Source of the DNA: Collybia mongolica | Lineage: Eukaryota > Basidiomycota > Agaricomycetes > Agaricales > Clitocybaceae | Length of the DNA stretch: 64,000 nt | NCBI GenBank assembly: GCA_013420905.1 | Contig: JAAXNY010000017.1 | Coordinates: forward strand, 806,001 to 870,000 | Direction: 5' to 3' | Made by a program: the position numbers and the translations under genes | In this document: piece after piece, positions 59,543 to 64,000 of the stretch | How positions within the stretch are numbered: position 1 is the first letter of the stretch | How the letters are laid out: each line of letters starts with the position of its first letter | Notes under the pieces: generated by a model | Database searches by the model: none | Told to the model about the DNA's origin: nothing | The model's input: the letters and a program-made list of their open reading frames with translations, nothing else

Positions 59543-60814
59543 ACATACTAGATACATGTGGGATGACAAACTGTCCCTGCTGAAAGGGGGCTCCTGGGCT
59601 ATAAGTGTGCTGATGCTATGAAATGTAATCTCTTACTCACACACACACCAAACCTAACAATCAACACACGAACAGTAGGAATTGCCTGTTTTGAGTTCAG
59701 GTTCAAGTGCTTAGAAGCACTAAGCTCTGAATAGTACTAGCCAAAGCTCTTTCCAATGATCTCTTGATGGGTTTGATTCAGACAAAGCTTCAACACAAGT
59801 TTAAAACTTGCTAGGTATATTTATAATATCTCTCAATCCAATAGACTGAGTACCAAGTGTACATTCAATTATTAATGATCCCAAACGGATCTATAAGTCC
59901 AAGCAACTTATTAAACAAACAGTGCCAAGTGCACCAAGGCCAAGTGCCTAGTAATTCCAATGGACAATGCAGTACTAAGTTCCAAGTGAACTAAGACTCT
60001 TCAATTCTGCGATCTCTTCAAACAATTCCAACCAAGACAACTTTGAAGCAATCTGAGCCTTAATTTGGGCATGCAATAGTGTTTTAACAAATGTGATTTG
60101 TATACCCTATAGTAGCGCAAAGTGGGGGCAAGATTCCTTGCCTTTGCACTACTCATCTACAGTCTATTTATAGTGTACAAACTAAATATCATATGGAATT
60201 GTAAATTTTATACAGAACCGCGCTCCCCTGTGCCAAGGATCTGTATTTAATGCTGACGCGTCCTCTATGACTTGGCACACGCGCCATACATGCCAATTAT
60301 GCCATTTACTGGTTACTTATCAAATATTGAAAGAGCTGGCTAAACTCTTATCAAGTCCCAACTGCGCACTTTGTTATTTAAAACAGCGCAGTGCTGTCAT
60401 TTACTTCTCCTGATTGTCCCAGTTGTTATTCACAGTGTCCCACCTCTTCCAGTAGTTAACACCAAGTGCCCCTGACTAGGATTGGCTTGTGCAAGTCCCA
60501 AATTTACAATTACTTCTCCTATTAATGATGATCCCCAGACTAATGATATCATACTACAATGGTTACTTATGAACTAAGATACCGAGGTTGTAACTGGGCA
60601 TGGTGAATAGGACTAATAATAGACTGTACTCATAGTCCTCCATACTGATAGTGTATTATCCATTAGACTAGTTCACTCTAATTAGCCATCTTGGAGCTTG
60701 ACTCTAATCCTTTATTACCGTTTACTTGGTTATCAGAAATGATACTAATAGCCTTACTTGTTGACTTTATAAGTGCAAACAATTTTGGGCCCTATCACCA
60801 CTCTTTCTGTCCAG
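59543..60814. other. unidentified 1.27-kb segment at the 5' end of the LINE insertion
   Basis: AT-rich, with no coding frame over 75 codons. It has small inverted repeats such as AGTGCTTAGAAGCACT (59713-59728) and a CACACACA run near 59638. It has no match elsewhere in the window. It joins the LINE near CCAGCATTGGTCTGGG (60814). It may be an LTR or an unrelated transcript copied by template switching. Confidence 0.5.
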
Positions 60815-62738
60815 CATTGGTCTGGGACAGGGCTCTGCCATGTCCCCTATCCTCTCTGCTCTATGCTTCGCACCCCTCCTCAAGGAATTTGAACAGAGGG
60901 TTTGCATAGCTTCTCTAATTTCCTACGTGGACAACAGCACCATCATAGTGCAGTTGGACATGTTCAAACAGAACCTTATTAAGCTCAAGGGAGCTTTCAA
61001 AGTTGTATTTGAGCTCACCCAGGCGATGGGTTTGGTGCTTGAGCACAGCAAGTCTGAGGGGTTCCACTTCTCTCAAAAACATGGCGATATCAACCCTGAC
61101 ATCAACCTTGGCTATGCCCCATATACTGGGGACACCCCCCTCTGCCCTGGCACCATCAGGCACTACCTCAGGTTCTTCTTTGACCATCCCCTCACATTCA
61201 GAGAACACATCAAGCGATACACAAACAAAGCCCTCACCTCTGTGAAGGCTATGCTCTCCCTTGGCAACTCCGTGCGCAGGCTTAGGCCCAAGCACAAACA
61301 AATGCTATACCGAGCCTGTGTTCTCCCCATTGCTACATATGGGAGCAGGCTCTGGATGTATGAGGGGGCCCGCATGGTGGGCCCTCTCAATAACCTCCAG
61401 AAGATGCAAAGGCACACTTGCCTTTGGATCACCAGTGCCTTCAAGACATCCCCGAACGGGGCTGGCAAGACCCTTGCAGGCATCCCCCCTATCCACCTTC
61501 ATGTTAAGAAGTTGGTGGAAAGGAGTCATGTCCACTCCCATGCACTTCAGGCCTTGCACGCCTTTCGTCGCCTCATCAATGGGAACCACAAATTCTCTGT
61601 CAAGACCCTCAACACCTGCAACCCGAGCTGTAGGCTCAGGAAACTCATATTGCCTGTCATAGAGGCCTGGTCTAACCTTGGCCTCTCCTCCTTGGATTTA
61701 GACCCTGTCCACCCACTCAACCAACCGGGCATGTGCCCCAAGGACTTGTTCCCTAATCGCATAGTCTACAATATTGTCACCCCCCCACCCAAGGGCAGTG
61801 ACCACCACAAGAGTTTCATGAAGGACCACATCACATCGCTGAAGAGTGCTGTTGATGAGGCCTCTCACTCCCCCTGGAGCATCTGCATTGTTACTGATGC
61901 ATCCACTCCCCCCCCTCCCATGCAGTCAGTCGTGGTCTACCATGTCTGGCATGCCAGAGACCTATATGAGGACTGGTATGCTACTGGCCTCTCTACATCT
62001 GATGATGCCAAGCTGCAAGCAATTGTGGAAGGCATCCAACAGGCAGCTGACATCGGACTAGAGGACATCCATGATGTCCATATCTTCTCTGACTCCATCA
62101 ACACCCTTAGGCGTTCCCTCGACACATCTCACCACTCAGGTCAAGCATCCGCCCTCAAAGTGTGCGATGTGCTGCTGCCTTGGCTGCAGCTCTGCACCAT
62201 CCACAAGATCCACCTCCACCACATTACAAATGGGGTGGAGATTGAAGACCACCAACTGGCACACATCAGTGCCATCTCGACTCGCGTTGAGGTGGGTGGA
62301 GCACCAGTTATCTCTGCTGACTTTGCACAATGCAAAGCAGTCACACGCATGCTCAATGGCTGGAAATCTCTCTTCCAGTCCAAGAAGTATATTGGCTCCA
62401 ATTTCTTGATGCTCTATGCAAAAAAGGACACCCCACTTATTCCAACCCATGTAAATAATGGGCCATGGATGTGCAAGACCGGTCACAGCCATGCTTTGAC
62501 TGCCTGCGTGGTGCAATGCATCACCGGACATGCTCCAATTGGGGCGTTCCAATCCCGATTCTTCAAAGAGGAATCTGTCTCCTGTAGGTGCAGTGCTCCC
62601 CTGGAAACTGTACAACATGTCCTATATGACTGTCCACAACATGGACGGGAAGACAAGCCCAGCCATCAGCTGCACTATGCGTGGCTGGTCGACTTCCTCT
62701 TGGAGAACAAGAGCACTTTCGTGTTTGATGTTCCCTAG
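60815..62738 (+). pseudogene. 5'-truncated LINE RT and RNase H, catalytic box altered
   Basis: It is open from the GQGSAMSPILSALC motif to the stop TAG at 62736-62738. The RT catalytic box reads SYVDNSTII, i.e. YVDD has become YVDN, which would abolish activity. RNase H motifs are partly kept: VTDASTPP, FSDSINTL, and a LQAIVEGI where the related LINE has GAELRAIAEGI. The C-terminal Cys-rich motif CRCSAPLETVQHVLYDC is present. It is closely similar to the LINE at 48465-50371. No endonuclease. Confidence 0.88.
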
Positions 62739-63354
62739 TCCTAAACAGGCTAGGGGTGGTACTCAGTGTTCTAAGTGATGGCTATAGGGTGCTCCCTGCC
62801 CGAACATGCAAACCTGGATAACTGGTGGACTTGAAGCCACCACCTGCTGTGGGGGGCCTACCCCCCGGTGTAGATTGGCCCTTCCAGCCTGTGTACAATG
62901 AGCTCCGGCTCCATTCGCTAGTTCGACTCCAGTTGGGCGAGCATCCTAGCTCCGTGGCGCTTTGTCTTCTGCCCCCCTCCCCCATTCCTTCAATTACTAC
63001 TCATAGTGACCAGCGCATGTATTAGGTACAGTTGGTATATAAAATGTTGACCAAAAAAAAAAAAAAAAAAAAAAAGATCCACCTGATCCTTATCAGATGG
63101 TTATCATGATCTAGTGACTATTGTCTCTATTGTTCTTGATGTTCTTGGCATCTCATCAGATGACCAGATGCTGATCACTGTCATACCAGATGATCAGATC
63201 CTTATCATCTTCTTATTGTTTCTATTGTCTTTACTCTCCTTATTGTTCTAGCACATATATATAGGAGAGTAGATAGCCCTGAAGTCCCCAGTTACTTACT
63301 TTGGACTTCAGCTGTTGGCTGTCACAGACATCCCTGCATCTTCCTATTCTAATA

Positions 63355-63603
63355 CATACCCATCTGCTTCAATCTTATTTTTACTGTGGCAAGAATAGAT
63401 GATGAATCATGATTATGGCTTTTGGTTTTGTAAATGAGATGGTAATTAGTCTCATAACAAATACATGTGATATGTTCCTGCCTACAATCAAGGCACTCTC
63501 TAGATTGCACACAATCTTATATATTTCCCTGTATACCTCAATTGAGCCTCAAAACTATTATGCATGCTTTGATATGTAAGTATTTTGTAATCAACAGGCT
63601 ATG
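63355..63603. other. unassigned sequence between LTR copy 3 and Helitron module 4
   Basis: About 250 bp, AT-rich, possibly the outer end of the KDZ element or sequence introduced when the Helitron module was split. No counterpart at the left end (44263-44430) is evident. Confidence 0.3.
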
Positions 63604-64000
63604 TCCAGATTCAGCTAGTTTTGAAGGTCTGTGTGTTATGTCAGGGGTGAACAAACATCTTATAACAACAATGACCATGACCAAACATGACCCCTGTGGG
63701 AAATTACACTAAACATTGGAATAATCAACAACTACTACTATATTTACCTGAAATACAGTACAAATAAAATTTCTCTATTTATTGACACATGTCACATGAT
63801 CTATTCCACCACATAAGTATACCAAATACATGACAACAATCTGAACACTTATTTAGTGTACATGATCCTGGTAAAAGTTAGTTCTGATGGTTTTTGTGTT
63901 TTCTCCATAACCAGGCAAGCTATGGCATTGGGCTTTGTGCACAGGCATTGCTTGTTTACTTGGTAACATTTTCCCATGGTCACATGACCTCTATAAACTA
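63604..64000 (-). mobile_element. Helitron module copy 4, right part (runs off the window)
   Basis: Matches module copy 2 from TGTCCAGATTCAGC (17699) onward to TGACCTCTATAAACTA at the window end. It is the continuation of the module interrupted at 44262, after loss of about 190 bp. It continues beyond base 64000. Confidence 0.7.

Larger units (their letters stand above)
59543..63075 (+). mobile_element. chimeric LINE insertion within LTR copy 3
   Basis: The unit is bounded by a perfect 13-bp duplication GATCCACCTGATC (59530-59542 and 63076-63088) and ends in poly(A) (from about 63053). Its 3' 2.26 kb are a 5'-truncated LINE related to the one at 44860. Its 5' 1.27 kb (59543-60814) are unrelated to that LINE. 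Both parts lie within the same target duplication. Confidence 0.85.
59472..63354 (+). mobile_element. LTR family 2, copy 3, split by a LINE insertion
   Basis: It starts TGTTAGAACTGACC at 59472, runs to 59542, and resumes at 63076-63354 (ending TTCTAATA). Target duplication CATAC (59467-59471 and 63355-63359) confirms that both parts are one insertion. It is the short form, lacking the 53-bp GTTAGT...CAG segment. It is inserted at the edge of the KDZ right repeat. Confidence 0.92.

Overview
This window looks like a transposon-dense stretch of a mushroom-forming basidiomycete (Agaricomycetes) genome. The host-type genes have short GT-AG introns (about 48-80 bp). The repeat families are ones typical of that group: a KDZ transposon, Tc1-like elements, Helitrons encoding a USP-like domain, Copia elements, a LINE with endonuclease, reverse transcriptase (RT) and RNase H, and an OrsD/RecQ 'telomere-linked helicase' type gene. 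The species cannot be named from sequence alone.

Bases 1-6077 are ordinary, CpG-containing genic DNA. There is a possible zinc-ribbon 3' exon at the left edge, an EthD-like protein gene (361-1113, minus) and a complete nine-exon Fus3/Kss1-class MAP kinase (4398-6077, plus). About 100-250 bp past the kinase stop codon the composition changes abruptly to CpG-poor, TE-derived DNA, which continues to the right edge.

6.3-18.6 kb holds a SINE-like copy, an LTR split by a Tc1-like element, a broken Asn/Lys/Asp-rich gene with a retroposon in an intron, Helitron 3' modules, and a 1.4-kb inverted-repeat-bounded composite containing Copia integrase and helicase scraps joined at a telomere-like tract. 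15.8-24.8 kb and 33.4-35.8 kb hold two copies of an OrsD-zinc-finger/RecQ-helicase gene, both broken. 27.5-31.9 kb is a Copia element interrupted by three solo LTRs that each have perfect target duplications. It is followed by a relic resembling a TET/JBP-type dioxygenase. 36-41.7 kb is a Helitron whose body has been inverted relative to its own C-terminus, with LTRs at both breakpoints.

43.8-64 kb is a nested stack. A Helitron module is split by a KDZ transposon of about 15 kb. The KDZ element carries a complete-ended LINE (44860-50730), an intact Tc1-like element (56731-58338) and, at its right edge, an LTR that is itself split by a second, chimeric LINE insertion (59543-63075). Target-site duplications allow most of the order of events to be read.

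The strongest leads are: (i) an optional 52-53 bp GT...AG segment inside two different LTR families, missing in exactly the way a spliced intron would be; (ii) target duplications swapped between inverted LTR pairs, recording LTR-mediated rearrangements or misassembly; (iii) the zinc-finger/recombinase-like/RecQ composite gene; (iv) retroposons with long foreign 5' segments inside their target duplications; and (v) CpG loss together with in-frame stops explicable by C-to-T change, alongside a dioxygenase relic.
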